The notes beneath the pieces are model-generated. The model made no database searches and had not been told where the DNA came from. It saw only the letters and a program-made list of their open reading frames with translations. A DNA stretch of 64,000 nt from JASLDZ01 sp964244065 (GTDB lineage: Bacteria > Pseudomonadota > Alphaproteobacteria > Caulobacterales > Caulobacteraceae), in assembly GCA_964244065.1 (NCBI GenBank), contig CAXTHH010000002.1, positions 372,001 to 436,000 of the forward strand, written 5' to 3'. Both the position numbers and the translations under genes were made by a program. Positions within the stretch are counted from its first letter, which is position 1, and every line of letters starts with the position of its first letter. Of this stretch, positions 43,622-53,062 are shown one piece after another.

Positions 43622-44707
43622 CTACTTGCGCCTCTGTTTGGCTAACCGTTCGGCCGGGTTAGCCAAATCCTGTTCGCGCTTCGTCTCCCCGATCCCCTCC
43701 AGGGCAGCGACCGCGAGGCGCTGTTGATCGGCCGCTTTGGTGTAGCGCTGCACCTCTTTCAGCGTCGCGTGGCCGGTCACGGCGGCAATCTGGAGCGCAG
43801 AGCCGCCCTTCTCAGCGATGCGCCTGGAGGCAGCTTTGCGCAGCCCGTGCGCCGAACAGTGCGGCAGGCCAGCCGCCGTAGCCGCCGCCGAGAACCAATT
43901 GCCGAACCCCTTTTCGGAGAAGGGCTGGCCGAATTGGGTGGTGAGGAAGGTGAGGTGATCGCTGGGTGTGGCGTCCAGCGACGCCTGGAGCGCCGGCCGC
44001 ACGGGAATCACTAGCTCCGCCCGCGTCTTCCGCTGGCGCACGTGGAGCATCCCGCCTCGCACGTGCTGGCGGCCCATAAGGCGCACGTCGCCGCTGCGCT
44101 GCGCTGTGTAGAGAAGGAGGTCGAGCGCCAGGCGCTCGCGCGTTCCCAGCGGCCAGCGCACCATGAAGGCCGCGATCTCCTCCTCCGTCCACGTGTGGAA
44201 GCCGGAGGTGCGGATCGCCAGCGCCTTGATGGAGGCAGCCGGGTTGTCGGCCCGCAACCCTCGATCCACGGCGAACGCCATGAGGAGGCGCAGCAGACGC
44301 ACCGAGTTGTTTGCGGCGGAGGGCGTGCTCGCGCGCTTGTCGCGCATGGCGCGGACGTGCTCGGGCCGGAGGCCACGCAACTGCAGATCCCCGTAGTCAG
44401 TGCGCAGCCGCTCGACGATCCCGGTGTAGGTGCGCTGCGTCGAGACCGAGAGGGTGCGAAACTCGGCCGAGGCGAGGTAGGCCGTCACCAGGGCCGAGAT
44501 TGAGCCCGGCGCGGCCCGGCTGCCTTGCGCCGGCTTTGGCTCGCCGGTCACCGCAGCGGCGTAGGCGGCGGCGAACTCGGGCGAACCGGGTGCGCCGGGG
44601 AGGTAGACGGCAACACCCTTGCGCCGGTAGCGGAACCGCGGCCTGCCGTGGCGGTCCTCGAACGTCGAGACGCCGGGGAAGCCGATCACAGCAAGGCCTC
44701 GTCCCAT
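43622..44707 (-). CDS. int: Tyrosine-family site-specific integrase
   Basis: 361 residues. An N-terminal DNA-arm segment (FEDRHGRPRFRYRRKGVAVY) and core-binding helices (TLSVSTQRTYTGIVERLRTD) precede the catalytic domain with R204 (YTAQRSGDVRL), the beta-hairpin lysine (RQRKTRAELVIPV), H287/R290 (AHGLRKAASRR), H313 (VTGHATLKEVQ) and nucleophile Y322 (RYTKAAD). The full set R-K-H-R-H-Y is present, so it looks active. Its stop lies 27 bp from the attachment core. The gene overlaps the small ORF upstream by 22 bp. A stub of a related integrase lies at the right end (53816-53857). Confidence 0.93.
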   Translation of the reverse strand: MGRGLAVIGFPGVSTFEDRHGRPRFRYRRKGVAVYLPGAPGSPEFAAAYAAAVTGEPKPAQGSRAAPGSISALVTAYLASAEFRTLSVSTQRTYTGIVERLRTDYGDLQLRGLRPEHVRAMRDKRASTPSAANNSVRLLRLLMAFAVDRGLRADNPAASIKALAIRTSGFHTWTEEEIAAFMVRWPLGTRERLALDLLLYTAQRSGDVRLMGRQHVRGGMLHVRQRKTRAELVIPVRPALQASLDATPSDHLTFLTTQFGQPFSEKGFGNWFSAAATAAGLPHCSAHGLRKAASRRIAEKGGSALQIAAVTGHATLKEVQRYTKAADQQRLAVAALEGIGETKREQDLANPAERLAKQRRK

Positions 44708-44892
44708 CCCGCCACCGCCTCTGCATCGTCATCGGCCGCCGGCGCTTGCGCGCACAGCTCGGCCGGGGCGGTCAGGTGAAGGCGGACGGCACCTCCAGGC
44801 AAGAGGTCGAGCGCCGCCGGCGAGCTTCCTCGCGCGGCCAGGAGGTCCAGCGCGCGGGTCAGGTCACTCTTGTGGACGACGCGGCTGGTCAT
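44686..44892 (-). CDS. Small phage protein next to integrase, 68 aa
   Basis: MTSRVVHKSDLTRALDLLAA, then SPAALDLLPGGAVRLHLTAP and an acidic tail (DDDAEAVAGWDEALL). Short helix-strand proteins of this type commonly precede integrases in alphaproteobacterial prophages; an excisionase or directionality role is possible but no HTH is obvious. It overlaps the integrase start by 22 bp, so the two are coupled. Confidence 0.6.
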   Translation of the reverse strand: MTSRVVHKSDLTRALDLLAARGSSPAALDLLPGGAVRLHLTAPAELCAQAPAADDDAEAVAGWDEALL

Positions 44893-45024
44893 GGCTCCGG
44901 CTCAGCGGGTGAGAGAAAGTGCGGCCTTGCTGTCCTTGACCCCTTGCGACGTGCGTCGCGGGGCGGGGAGGAAGCTTCCGGTGTCGGACGGGCCGCGGCG
45001 CCCTCTGAGAAGACTGCCCCGCGA

Positions 45025-46959
45025 TTATGCGCCGGGGTTCATCGCCCAGCTGCGCCAGTCGACGAACCCGGCCCCGAAGTCGAGGATGACGCGGGTGTTG
45101 ATGCCCAGAACCTCGAACCCGACCTCCGTCTCGATTTGCGGGCCGCGTGCGCCCTCCAGGTAGGAGAACTCCAGTCCGTCAATCAGCACGGGATCGGCCG
45201 CCACATACCACCGGGTCGGGGAGGTCAGGCGAGGTTCGACGACCAGCTGAAGGCGACCCGCAAAGCTGTTCACCGCTTCGACCGTGCCTGGCGTTAGCTC
45301 GGCCACCAGCGCCTCACCCTGCGTCTCCAGCTCGGACGGAACGATCAGGAACTTGGGGGCGATACCCAGCACGTCGCCGTTGAGCCGCTTCTGACGGCGC
45401 ATGAGGAGCCGGGTGGCCGAGAGCCGAGTCGGGATCGGCTCGCCGAGATCAGGGTTGGGAGACCCTCCCTTTGTCGACGGGACCAGGTTGCCGTGGTCAG
45501 CGTGGAACAGCGCCTTGCCATCCGACATCTTCGGGCCGGCGCCGCTGTTCGCCTCCAGCAGGGCGACCATGATCTTCGTCTCGTGAACCGCAGCATCCTG
45601 GCCGAGTTGGCGGGCGAGGCGGGAAGGGATATCGAGATCGTCGTTGACCAGCGCTTGACGGGTCAGAGAGACAATCTTGCCGAAGGTCTCGACAGCATAG
45701 CTCTCACCCGATTCGATGGCTCCTCCGTGCTTGACCTCACCGTCCTCCAACACCCGTTCCAGCTTGCCAGTCGTTTCAACGTTGATGCGAGACTTGGCCC
45801 GGAAGTCCCGCGCTGTGGTCTCGCGAGCGATTGAGCGGAGGCCGCCTTCGATCAGCGCGTAGCCGTCGCGCAGCTCGCGATGCACGAAGTTGCCCAGCGC
45901 GAGGGGGAAGTCGGACGTTGTGAGCGCCGCTCGGATGAGCTGGTCGGGAGCAAGGTTGCTGGCCCGCTGCCCCGCGTGAGTTAGCGCCTCGCGCGCCAAG
46001 TCCAACGTCCCCATGTTGCTGAACGACCGCGCGACAGCTGACAGCTCGTGACGCGGGTGGGCGCGGGCGTAGAGCGCCTCACCCATCGCCTGCGCCCGCG
46101 TTTGCGGCTCCGCCAGGGGACCATGGCCTGTTACGGCCGCGCCTGAGGCTCCGACGGGAGCCGGCGAGGTTCGCGCCCGCTGGGCGTCAGCCGCCGCCGT
46201 CAGCAGCGCACTACGCGCCGCATCTTCGCTGATCCGGCCGAGCCGACACTGCTCGGCCAACTCGCGAGCTCGCTGCTCCACGCCGAAGCTCCGCGCCTGA
46301 TCCACGAAGCTGACGGCGTCGAAGCCGGGCGGCGGAGAGGAGCGATCCCCGGCGCCGGCGGCCGAAGTGGTAGGGGCGGGATCAACGGTCGGCGCAGCCG
46401 CCGTGGCGGAATGGGTCATGTCAGCCTCTTGGGTTTGGGAGCCGGATGCGGGGTGCGCAGACCGCACCCCGGCGGCGGCGTCTGCGGGAACGGGGACAAG
46501 GGAGACTTCCAGCAGCTCCCATTCGGCGGCGCGCCAGGTCTCGACGCGGGTCGCGGAGTCGATCTCGGCGGGGTGCCAGGCGCGAACCGCGTAACCGATG
46601 GAGACGCCGCGCAGCTCGCCACGGGCTACCAGCCCTTCGGCGTGGCGGGCCTGGTCTGTCTCGCCGAAGGCGAGCGTTCCAACCAGCGCGCCGCCCTCGA
46701 TCCGCACGTTGCGGACCGTGCCGAGCACCGCGTCGAGGGAGCCCTGGTTGTGGACGTTGAGCAGGCAGCACTGGCCCCCGGCGACCCGTGTAAGATCGAC
46801 AGCCTTGGCGCTGATCTCCAACTCCTCAACGTAGAAGCCGCGCCTCACAGCTGCGCCGCTGGAGAGGATGGCTTCGACGGTGCGTGCTTCGGCGTCGTAG
46901 CTCTTGACCGCGGCCATTGCGGCGGCGGCTCGCCGCTCGTTTACGGCGGGCGGGCTCAT
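45025..46959 (-). CDS. Prohead protease / major capsid protein fusion (HK97-like)
   Basis: 644 residues in one frame. Residues 1-175 are an HK97-type prohead protease: RGFYVEELEISAKAVDLTRV, candidate catalytic H70 (LLNVHNQGSL) and S120 (ARGELRGVSIGYAVRAW), then WELLEVSLVPVPADAAAGVR. A Pro/Ala/Thr linker and a scaffold-like helical region (about 180-330) follow. Residues 330-644 are the capsid part (FPLALGNFVHRELRDGYALI, HETKIMVALLEANSGAGPKM, PKFLIVPSELETQGEALVAE, ending FGAGFVDWRSWAMNPGA). Fusions of protease and capsid protein occur in some Mu-like and alphaproteobacterial prophages. The gene is intact while no DNA-packaging genes accompany it. Confidence 0.88.
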   Translation of the reverse strand: MSPPAVNERRAAAAMAAVKSYDAEARTVEAILSSGAAVRRGFYVEELEISAKAVDLTRVAGGQCCLLNVHNQGSLDAVLGTVRNVRIEGGALVGTLAFGETDQARHAEGLVARGELRGVSIGYAVRAWHPAEIDSATRVETWRAAEWELLEVSLVPVPADAAAGVRSAHPASGSQTQEADMTHSATAAAPTVDPAPTTSAAGAGDRSSPPPGFDAVSFVDQARSFGVEQRARELAEQCRLGRISEDAARSALLTAAADAQRARTSPAPVGASGAAVTGHGPLAEPQTRAQAMGEALYARAHPRHELSAVARSFSNMGTLDLAREALTHAGQRASNLAPDQLIRAALTTSDFPLALGNFVHRELRDGYALIEGGLRSIARETTARDFRAKSRINVETTGKLERVLEDGEVKHGGAIESGESYAVETFGKIVSLTRQALVNDDLDIPSRLARQLGQDAAVHETKIMVALLEANSGAGPKMSDGKALFHADHGNLVPSTKGGSPNPDLGEPIPTRLSATRLLMRRQKRLNGDVLGIAPKFLIVPSELETQGEALVAELTPGTVEAVNSFAGRLQLVVEPRLTSPTRWYVAADPVLIDGLEFSYLEGARGPQIETEVGFEVLGINTRVILDFGAGFVDWRSWAMNPGA

Positions 46960-46961
46960 CG

Positions 46962-47483
46962 TCAGCCCAGCTCGATCTCAGCAGCGGCGGCGCGCTGGAG
47001 CACGCTGGCGTGAACCTCCGTCAAATTGAGCAGAATGACACGCTGGGCAGGCCAGCGTAGCCCGCGCTCAGCTTCGGCGCGGGCAAGCTGAGCGGCAACC
47101 TCGACGATGCTGCCTGCCACGAACCAGCCGCCCTCGAAGCCGTCCGGGGCCGCCTCGATGGGCACGCCCACGTAGCCGCACCAGTGATCCGGTCCAGCCC
47201 CCTCGCGTGTCAGGACCGGCGAGAAGTCGATGTTCGCTGCCAAGCGGGTGGCGCTCTCGACGCGAACGCCGGCGGCAAGGCCCATTCGCACCTGGAGGGC
47301 GGCGAAGGCACTCACGGCGAGAACGTCGGCGAAGGTGAACCGCCGCCACTCTCTGCCGTCCAGCTCCGCTTCCGGTGTCGCGTCGCTCGACGGCAGCTGA
47401 CGCCGTTGATCGAAGGTGCGGAACTGATCCAGCGACAAGCCCGAGAGGGCAGCGGCCTCTGAACGCTTGAAGGTGCGGGGCAT
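46962..47483 (-). CDS. Phage hypothetical protein with MerR-like N-terminal HTH
   Basis: 173 residues from the ATG at 47483 (MPRTFKRSEAAALSGLSLDQ), preferred over a GTG at 47504 because AGAGGA lies 7 bases upstream. The start FKRSEAAALSGLSLDQFRTF is a winged-helix pattern like MerR or excisionase DNA-binding domains, and REWRRFTFADVLAVSAFAAL extends it. The C-terminal half (WCGYVGVPIEAAPDGFEGGW, VILLNLTEVHASVLQRA) is alpha/beta. It ends 2 bp before the capsid fusion gene starts, so it is in the same transcript. It could be a phage regulator or small structural protein. Confidence 0.65.
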   Translation of the reverse strand: MPRTFKRSEAAALSGLSLDQFRTFDQRRQLPSSDATPEAELDGREWRRFTFADVLAVSAFAALQVRMGLAAGVRVESATRLAANIDFSPVLTREGAGPDHWCGYVGVPIEAAPDGFEGGWFVAGSIVEVAAQLARAEAERGLRWPAQRVILLNLTEVHASVLQRAAAAEIELG

Positions 47484-47568
47484 ATTCGGTCCTCTGCGGG
47501 TCACCGAGCCCCTCTAAGGTGATTCCAAACAGCAGCAACTGCTGCTCGACTCGGCTACAAGCGACGGC

Positions 47569-47913
47569 ATGAGAGCCTCAGCCATCCGGGCCGCCCTGGT
47601 CATGCGCATCGGCGACCTGTTCGACCGTGCGCCGTCGTCCAGCCCCGACCTGACCTCCCCCGTGGCCGTCATCAACGGCGTGACCGTGAGACGGGTCGGC
47701 TTGGCGCAGGGCGTCGCCTTCGGCGTCTACAGCGGAGGCAACCTGGTCATGTGGGGGACCTTCATCCCCCGCCCGCGCCCATTCGTGACGTGCGAGGCGA
47801 ACGTTGATCTCTGGAAGCGGGGCGGCTGGGAGGATCGGCTGTTGGGGGGCTGGGCTCCGCCCTGGAAAGCGGCGAACCGCGGTTCGTCAGGCAAGGCGCT
47901 CCCGGCCCGCTAG
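47569..47913 (+). CDS. Hypothetical protein, 114 aa (weak)
   Basis: MRASAIRAALVMRIGDLFDR, followed by VAVINGVTVRRVGLAQGVAF and LVMWGTFIPRPRPFVTCEAN. The middle looks like a small beta domain. No family recognised. It diverges from the HTH gene at 46962. Its 3' end runs through a palindrome that recurs at 49632, so the last ten residues may be non-native. Confidence 0.4.
   Translation: MRASAIRAALVMRIGDLFDRAPSSSPDLTSPVAVINGVTVRRVGLAQGVAFGVYSGGNLVMWGTFIPRPRPFVTCEANVDLWKRGGWEDRLLGGWAPPWKAANRGSSGKALPAR
47873..47890. repeat. Duplicated palindrome, copy 1
   Basis: CGAACCGCGGTTCGTCAG; the first 14 bases are a perfect palindrome. The same 18 bases recur at 49632-49649. The two copies bracket the 153-aa gene and the DUF3800-like gene. 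Confidence 0.8.
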
Positions 47914-47932
47914 GACCGGGAGCGGGTCGCAG

Positions 47933-48394
47933 TCAGGCCGCGCGCAGCAGCTCGCCAACGGCGGGAGCGGGGTCCAGGTCGGCGGGCAGGTAGCGGTTGC
48001 CGCCATAAGCCGCGCGGTCGATCCCGTAAGTCCTCTCCAGCCACAGCGCCAGCGCGCGGATCGAAGCACTCGCGCGAAGGCTGCCGCTGTTCGCCTTCAA
48101 GGCCGCGAGCGGCGCCTGCTCGAAGGAGGCGACGTCGAAGATGTCGTCCACGGCGACCTGAAGGGCGCTGAGCTGCGCCAGCGCGCCGCCAGGCGAGGTG
48201 ACGGGCTGAAACGGGATCAGCCGCTCCAGAGCGTCGGCTAGACCTTCGATCAGCTCGGCCTTAGCGTCTGCGGCATGGGGGCGATCAGGCGTGTCGAGCC
48301 GGCTAAGGGCACGGTCAACCTGCCCTAGCGCCAGGCCGAGCTGCTCCAGGCGGTCGGCGGGGTGCGCGCAAGAGAGCGCGGGTGCGTTCATCAT
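47933..48394 (-). CDS. Hypothetical phage protein, 153 aa
   Basis: MMNAPALSCAHPADRLEQLG, then LALGQVDRALSRLDTPDRPH and LADALERLIPFQPVTSPGGA. Predominantly helical, ending ERTYGIDRAAYGGNRYLPAD and LDPAPAVGELLRAA. No signal peptide or membrane span. The layout suggests a small helical bundle; I do not recognise it. It is convergent with the ORF at 47569. Confidence 0.5.
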   Translation of the reverse strand: MMNAPALSCAHPADRLEQLGLALGQVDRALSRLDTPDRPHAADAKAELIEGLADALERLIPFQPVTSPGGALAQLSALQVAVDDIFDVASFEQAPLAALKANSGSLRASASIRALALWLERTYGIDRAAYGGNRYLPADLDPAPAVGELLRAA

Positions 48395-48729
48395 GGGGTT
48401 TGCTCACTGGTTCGGCTTCTCACAGCCAAGCCGGACACGGCCCGGCAGCCGGGGGGTGAGAAACCGCCAGCGAGACGGCTCGACGTGCTTTTAGGCCCGG
48501 AAGCCCTGGACATGGCGCGCCGCCCCCGGCCAAATGGCCAGGTTCGGAGCGCCGCCAAGCGCTGCCGCGACCGTTGGCCCGCCAGGCCATCGGCATCGGC
48601 GACCTTCCCGCGCCAACGGGGCCGTCGCCTATCGCTAGTCCGGGTTCTCACACCCACGGACACTCTGCCATGCGCCGCCGGCGAGCTTCAAGCTCGACAG
48701 GCCGCGTTGTCTGGGCTTCATACTCGTTC
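48395..48729. other. 335-bp stretch without a convincing gene
   Basis: Overlapping frames on both strands have Arg/Ser/Pro-rich translations typical of antisense reading. It marks the transition into lower-GC DNA and must hold the promoter of the DUF3800-like gene. The imperfect inverted repeat GGTTCTCACACC/GGGGTGAGAAACC (around 48644 and 48455) is the only notable structure. Confidence 0.45.
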
Positions 48730-49596
48730 ATGCGGGATAGCAAACGCGTCGAGCAAGCGCGCAAAGCTATGCGCGCAGCAGCTCAGCAGCCGCTGCCGAA
48801 CATTCGTCTTGACGGGAACGGCTTCCACGTTTTCTGTGACGAGACTGGCCAGTTCGACTTCTCGAATGGCAGTCTCTTCGGCATTGCCGGTGTCGCCGGA
48901 TTTGGGACCCAGCTTGCGTTAGCTGAACGACGCTGGATCGATATGAAGCGCCAACACTTCGGCGGCGCGGACGCCTCCTTGCATGGTAGTGGCGAAAAAA
49001 TGACTGGATCGCAGCTAGCTGCCATAGGGGAGTTCTTCCGTGCAACTCGGATCACGCGTTTTGCATATGTAATGTCCTGCCCCCCTCTGCGTATTGAAGG
49101 GCTTGACGCTATCCACGCGCTTACTAATCAACTTATCGAACGCTATATGATTGCTGTAGATCGTATAAAGCGCGTGCCCAGCTCTCTCACTATAACCTTC
49201 GAGTTATCTGACGCGACATCACCTTTGATTGCAGCTTCGGTACCCGGCCTCAAAGTTGATTTTCCCAACGGGACAAGCGTTCCCGTGCAGTATGGGTTCT
49301 GCCCCAAGTCTGCGAACAGCCCGTTTTTGCAAATGGCCGATCAGGTGGCGCACAGAGCACAAAGACAACACCGATCTGGGTTCGACGGTCCCTTGCTCAA
49401 AGAGTTCACCTCCGTATTTCCGCGAGTTGGAGCGCCACATGCTCCATTCGTAATGATCCGACTGCAAGAATTTAGTGCATCTACCACCGGACCTCGAATA
49501 TCCTTCGACTACAATGCTGGGACATACACCATAACCGGTGAGGGAGCCATGGCCGTCAGGATCACCTCAAAGCCCATCAAGGGCCGCTCGCACTAG
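48730..49596 (+). CDS. DUF3800-like protein (RNase H-fold type), cargo gene
   Basis: 288 residues from the ATG at 48730 (MRDSKRVEQARKAMRAAAQQ); an ATG at 48670 is also possible, and neither has a clear Shine-Dalgarno. The domain begins FHVFCDETGQFDFSNGSLFG, in which D-E-T-G replaces the usual D-E-S-G, and ends with SPFLQMADQVAHRAQRQ, matching the L-Q-x-A-D motif that supplies the last acidic residue. Between are IHALTNQLIERYMIAVDRIK and SLTITFELSDATSPL. The DNA is clearly less GC-rich than its surroundings, a sign of separate acquisition. DUF3800 proteins are often found on mobile elements and near defence genes; the activity is unknown. Confidence 0.7.
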   Translation: MRDSKRVEQARKAMRAAAQQPLPNIRLDGNGFHVFCDETGQFDFSNGSLFGIAGVAGFGTQLALAERRWIDMKRQHFGGADASLHGSGEKMTGSQLAAIGEFFRATRITRFAYVMSCPPLRIEGLDAIHALTNQLIERYMIAVDRIKRVPSSLTITFELSDATSPLIAASVPGLKVDFPNGTSVPVQYGFCPKSANSPFLQMADQVAHRAQRQHRSGFDGPLLKEFTSVFPRVGAPHAPFVMIRLQEFSASTTGPRISFDYNAGTYTITGEGAMAVRITSKPIKGRSH

Positions 49597-49631
49597 CGGC
49601 GCGTGGCACCAGTGTTCACTGGCCTTCATGA

Positions 49632-49649
49632 CGAACCGCGGTTCGTCAG
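49632..49649. repeat. Duplicated palindrome, copy 2
   Basis: Identical in 18 bases to 47873-47890; here the palindrome extends to 18 bp (GACGAACCGCGGTTCGTC, 49630-49647). It lies 36 bp past the stop of the DUF3800-like gene. Confidence 0.8.
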
Positions 49650-49894
49650 CGGGGTCCGGCGGCGTCGCGGCCGGTAGCCTGCTCCAGGAGCTCCACGATC
49701 TCCGCATAGGTCTCGACCACCAAGCTATTTACCTGAGGAGCTAATCGAGCAGCCTGAAGTTCTCGCCTGCACCTCATCAGCAACGGATCGAGGTCGACGA
49801 CGCCCGTGGTGTGCAGCGCCGCCGCGAGTCCTTCCAGCAGAGCTGCGTGACCTAGCCCAAAGCCGCTGGGACGCGGACGCAGGGGATCGCTCAT
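49646..49894 (-). CDS. Small hypothetical phage protein, 82 aa
   Basis: MSDPLRPRPSGFGLGHAALL, then VDLDPLLMRCRRELQAARLA and VVETYAEIVELLEQATGRDA. Helical and soluble. It overlaps the end of the tape-measure reading frame by 4 bp (ATGA), so it was probably a minor tail or assembly gene cotranscribed with it. No family recognised. Confidence 0.5.
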   Translation of the reverse strand: MSDPLRPRPSGFGLGHAALLEGLAAALHTTGVVDLDPLLMRCRRELQAARLAPQVNSLVVETYAEIVELLEQATGRDAAGPR

Positions 49895-52800
49895 CGGCCG
49901 CTCCGCAGGTAGCCGTGCTCGATTGCGCGGTTGACGATTGGAACGATGTCATCCCGTAGCCGCCGGTCGCGTTCATCGAGTTTCGTCATCAGCTCGCGCC
50001 CGACATCCGGCCCACCGCCGTTCACGGTTAGTGAATTGCCTCCCAAGTGGAGGTGAACCGTTGGCCCGCCTCCCGAGCCTAGCGCACGCACCAGGTCGCG
50101 CGTGGTGAGCGCTGGCGTGATGCTAGTGCCCTTCGGCACGTTCGCCAGCTCTGGGCCGTTCTCGCCGACCAACGCCCGCCCGGGGCGCTGTCCGTCCCGC
50201 CGGCGAAGCCGGGGAGGGCGAACGGCTGCGCGAAGCTGAACGACGCCCCTCCGCCGCCGCCTTTGAACAGGCCGCCGAGCAGACCGCCAACGGAGGAGAG
50301 CGTGGGCGCCGAGCCGCCGAACAGCGCGTTCTTCAGTGGGTTCAGCGCCGCGAGCTTCAGAAACTCGCTGGTGATGTCACCGATCATGCGCTTGCCGGCG
50401 TCGCCCCAGCTGTTCCAGTTCTCCGGCGCCAGGAAGGCTGCGGCGTCGTTGAACAGCGTCTCGCCGGCCCCCCGCAGCTCGTCCCAGCTCTGGCGCTGGT
50501 CGTCGAGTAGCTGCTTCATGGTCGAGAGCTTGGCGGCGTTGGCCAGGATCGCGCGGCCCTCGGCGCCCGTCAGGTCGACGCCCGCGCGCTTCAGCTGCTG
50601 CGCCAGCTGGAGCTGGATGATCACTGCATCGTGCTCGGCGGGCAGGGCGCCCACCAGCTCCAGCTCCCGCTGCGACAGATCCAGCTGCTCGCGCTGGTCC
50701 CGCAGCAGATCCTGCACGACGCGTGCGCGCCGGTCGGCCTGATCGGCCGCGACCGCGTCCAGTGACTTGCTGACGAAGTTCCAGGCGTCGGCGGCGTTGT
50801 AGTGCTTATCCGTCGCTGTCGTGATCGCGTCGCGGGCAGCGATCAGGCGCTCGCGCACCTCATCGGGCTGTCCGGCGATGGCCGCGCTGTAGCGGGACCG
50901 GTCGATCCGCTTGTCCAACGCGGCGTCGGCCTGGAGGAAGTCAGTCGCTGACTCCTGCTTGTGGGCCTTCGCCAATGCTTCGCGGGTCTCGTCGATGATC
51001 CGGGTCCAGGCCGCCCAGTTCTTCGCGCTGTCCACTACGCGAGCCACCAAATAGGGCTGTAGGGCGGCCTGGTCAGACAGCGCCTGATTCAGGTCCGTGG
51101 CGGCCAGCACGCCGCTGCGCACGTTCTCGTTGGCTGCAGCGCTGGCCGTGGTGTCCGCCTTCAGCTGCGCGACAGCCTTGCTGCCCGCAGCTGCGCGCTC
51201 GGCCAGCGAGACCGCCAGCTGCCGCGCCGCCTGCGCCTCTACGTCCGTTCCCTTCCGGGTGGCGTCGGTGAGCGCCTTGCGGCGGGCCTCGGCGCGCACC
51301 GCCTCCGCGTCTCCCGCGAGGTAGGCATCCGCCAGCTTCCAGGACTCGGCGGCGTTCACCTCCATCGCCGTGGCCTGCCGCTTCAGCGACTCGGCGTGAC
51401 GGTCTACGTGCGTCCGCACCTTGTCGAGCGCGGCGATCTGCTTCTCGCCTGCGGCGATGCGGGCGCGGGCGGAGCCTTCGTCGAGGCCGGCATCCGCAAG
51501 GGCCTGTGGATCGCCCAGCTGGCGCGGAGGCGCCCGATGTCGCCCTGTAAGCGGCGACGCTGGGCGTCTTTCGGATCGAGGCGGTCGGCAGCGCCGCGCA
51601 GGTCTCTAGAGGAGTCCGCCCGCCGCGCGGTGGTCTGCTCCCGAAGCTGGCGCTCGGCCGAGGCGAACATGTCGTCGACCGCTTCGCGCTCCAGCCGCTC
51701 GACCCGAGCCAGCACCTCCGGCCCGCCGCCGAAGGCGTCGTAGGTGGCGCGGGCGTTGCTCGCGAGCTCGCGCTTGGACGGACCATGCGCCAGGCGGTCG
51801 AAGAACCGCCCGGCGGCCTCCCACGCATCGTCCAGGCCGGTCTTTAGTTCGTGTAGAACCCGCGTCCAGCCGGCGGACACGTCCGCCGCTCCTCGCGTAA
51901 CCTCGGCCAACCGCGCCGTGAGGAGGGCTTGCGCCTCCGACACCTGCCCGGAAGCCGTCATGGCCTCGATCCGCTGGAGGTCGGCCGCCGTGAGGAAGTG
52001 CAGCTGCGCGGTCAGCTCCTCGGCACCCTTGGCAGGATCGGCGAAGGTTTTCGCTAGGGCGGCGTTGGCCTGCGCCGCGTCCTGCCCTGTGGCGGCGGCG
52101 TAGTCGCGGGCCAGGGCGATCAGCGCCGGCGGCACCTCCCGCCCGATCCGGCCGGTATTAAGGAGCGCGATCTCCGTCTCGCGGGAGGCGGCGACTGACG
52201 CCCCGCTCTGCGCCGCGGCGGCCTCGGCGAGGCGGTTCACGTCCTCGACGGAAAGCCCTGCCGCGCGCCCCATGTAGCCGGCCGCGACGGCGGCCTTGGC
52301 CTGGGCGGCCTCGTAGTCCAACGCCGCCTTCCCGGCGATCAGCACGGCCGCTGCGGAGGCAGCTACCGCCCCGCCCACCGCGATCATCACCGGCGTGAGC
52401 TTCAGCCCGGACTGCGACAGGGCGTCGAGTATCTGCGGCCCCTGCTGGATGGCGATCATGCTCGGGCTCATGCCCATCGCGGCCGTCGTGAACACGTCCG
52501 CGCCCTGGCGCGCCAGGTTGAGCCTCCCAGCCTTCTCGCCGGCCGTGAGCGCGCCCGCTTGGCCGCCGAGCGCCTTGGTGGTCTCCTCGAACCGCTTTCG
52601 CAGGAGCGCCTGCGCGGAGGCCAGCTCGCCCGCTGAGATCACCCCGGCGCGCTGTAGCCGCTCCGCCTGCGCCAGCTCGGCGTCCAGGCGGGCCGTCGCC
52701 GTGCCGAGCGGGTCGATCTGCGCCCGGAGGGCGACCGCCTGGCGCTCCATGCGCTCCTGCTCGCGCACCAACGCCCGGAACGCATCCGCGCTGTCCCGCG

Positions 52801-53062
52801 CAGGCTTCACCTCGGCCGAGACACCCGTCACGGCGGCGATGCGCGCCTGAGTAGGGGTCGCCGGCAGCACGGCCGCCATCTTGGCCGCGAGGTCCGCCTG
52901 TTTCCGCTGGGCCGCGACCAGCATGTCGCCCGCCTGGTCGAAGGCCCGCCCAAGCCGGCGCGCCTCGGCCTCGGCCGCCGAGGCCACCTCGGCGAAGCCC
53001 TGCTTAACCTCCGTCTTTCCGTCGATCCCGATACGGATCGCAACGCTGGGCTTCGCGGCCAT
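49891..53062 (-). pseudogene. Phage tail tape-measure protein, broken by two frameshifts
   Basis: Reads as three consecutive frames: 51404-53062 (starts MAAKPSVAIRIGIDGKTEVK), 50079-51419 and 49891-50172. The N-terminus has the tape-measure pattern of long helices with central hydrophobic segments (AAMGMSPSMIAIQQGPQILD, VGGAVAASAAAVLIAGKAAL). The C-terminus has the typical GGTDSAPGG and VGENGPELANVPKGTSITPA. Near 51525 an extra 2 nt (or one lost) shifts the frame between DIGRLR and QLGDPQALADAGLDEG; near 50185 one missing base shifts it before VGENGPEL. Joining the frames gives one protein of about 1,055 residues. Either the prophage is decaying or these are sequencing errors; two in one gene favours decay. 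Confidence 0.8.

Noticed and set aside
48391..48663. 90-aa minus-strand ORF in the element
   Set aside because: Arg/Ser/Pro-rich shadow-type translation, no ribosome-binding site, no family resemblance.
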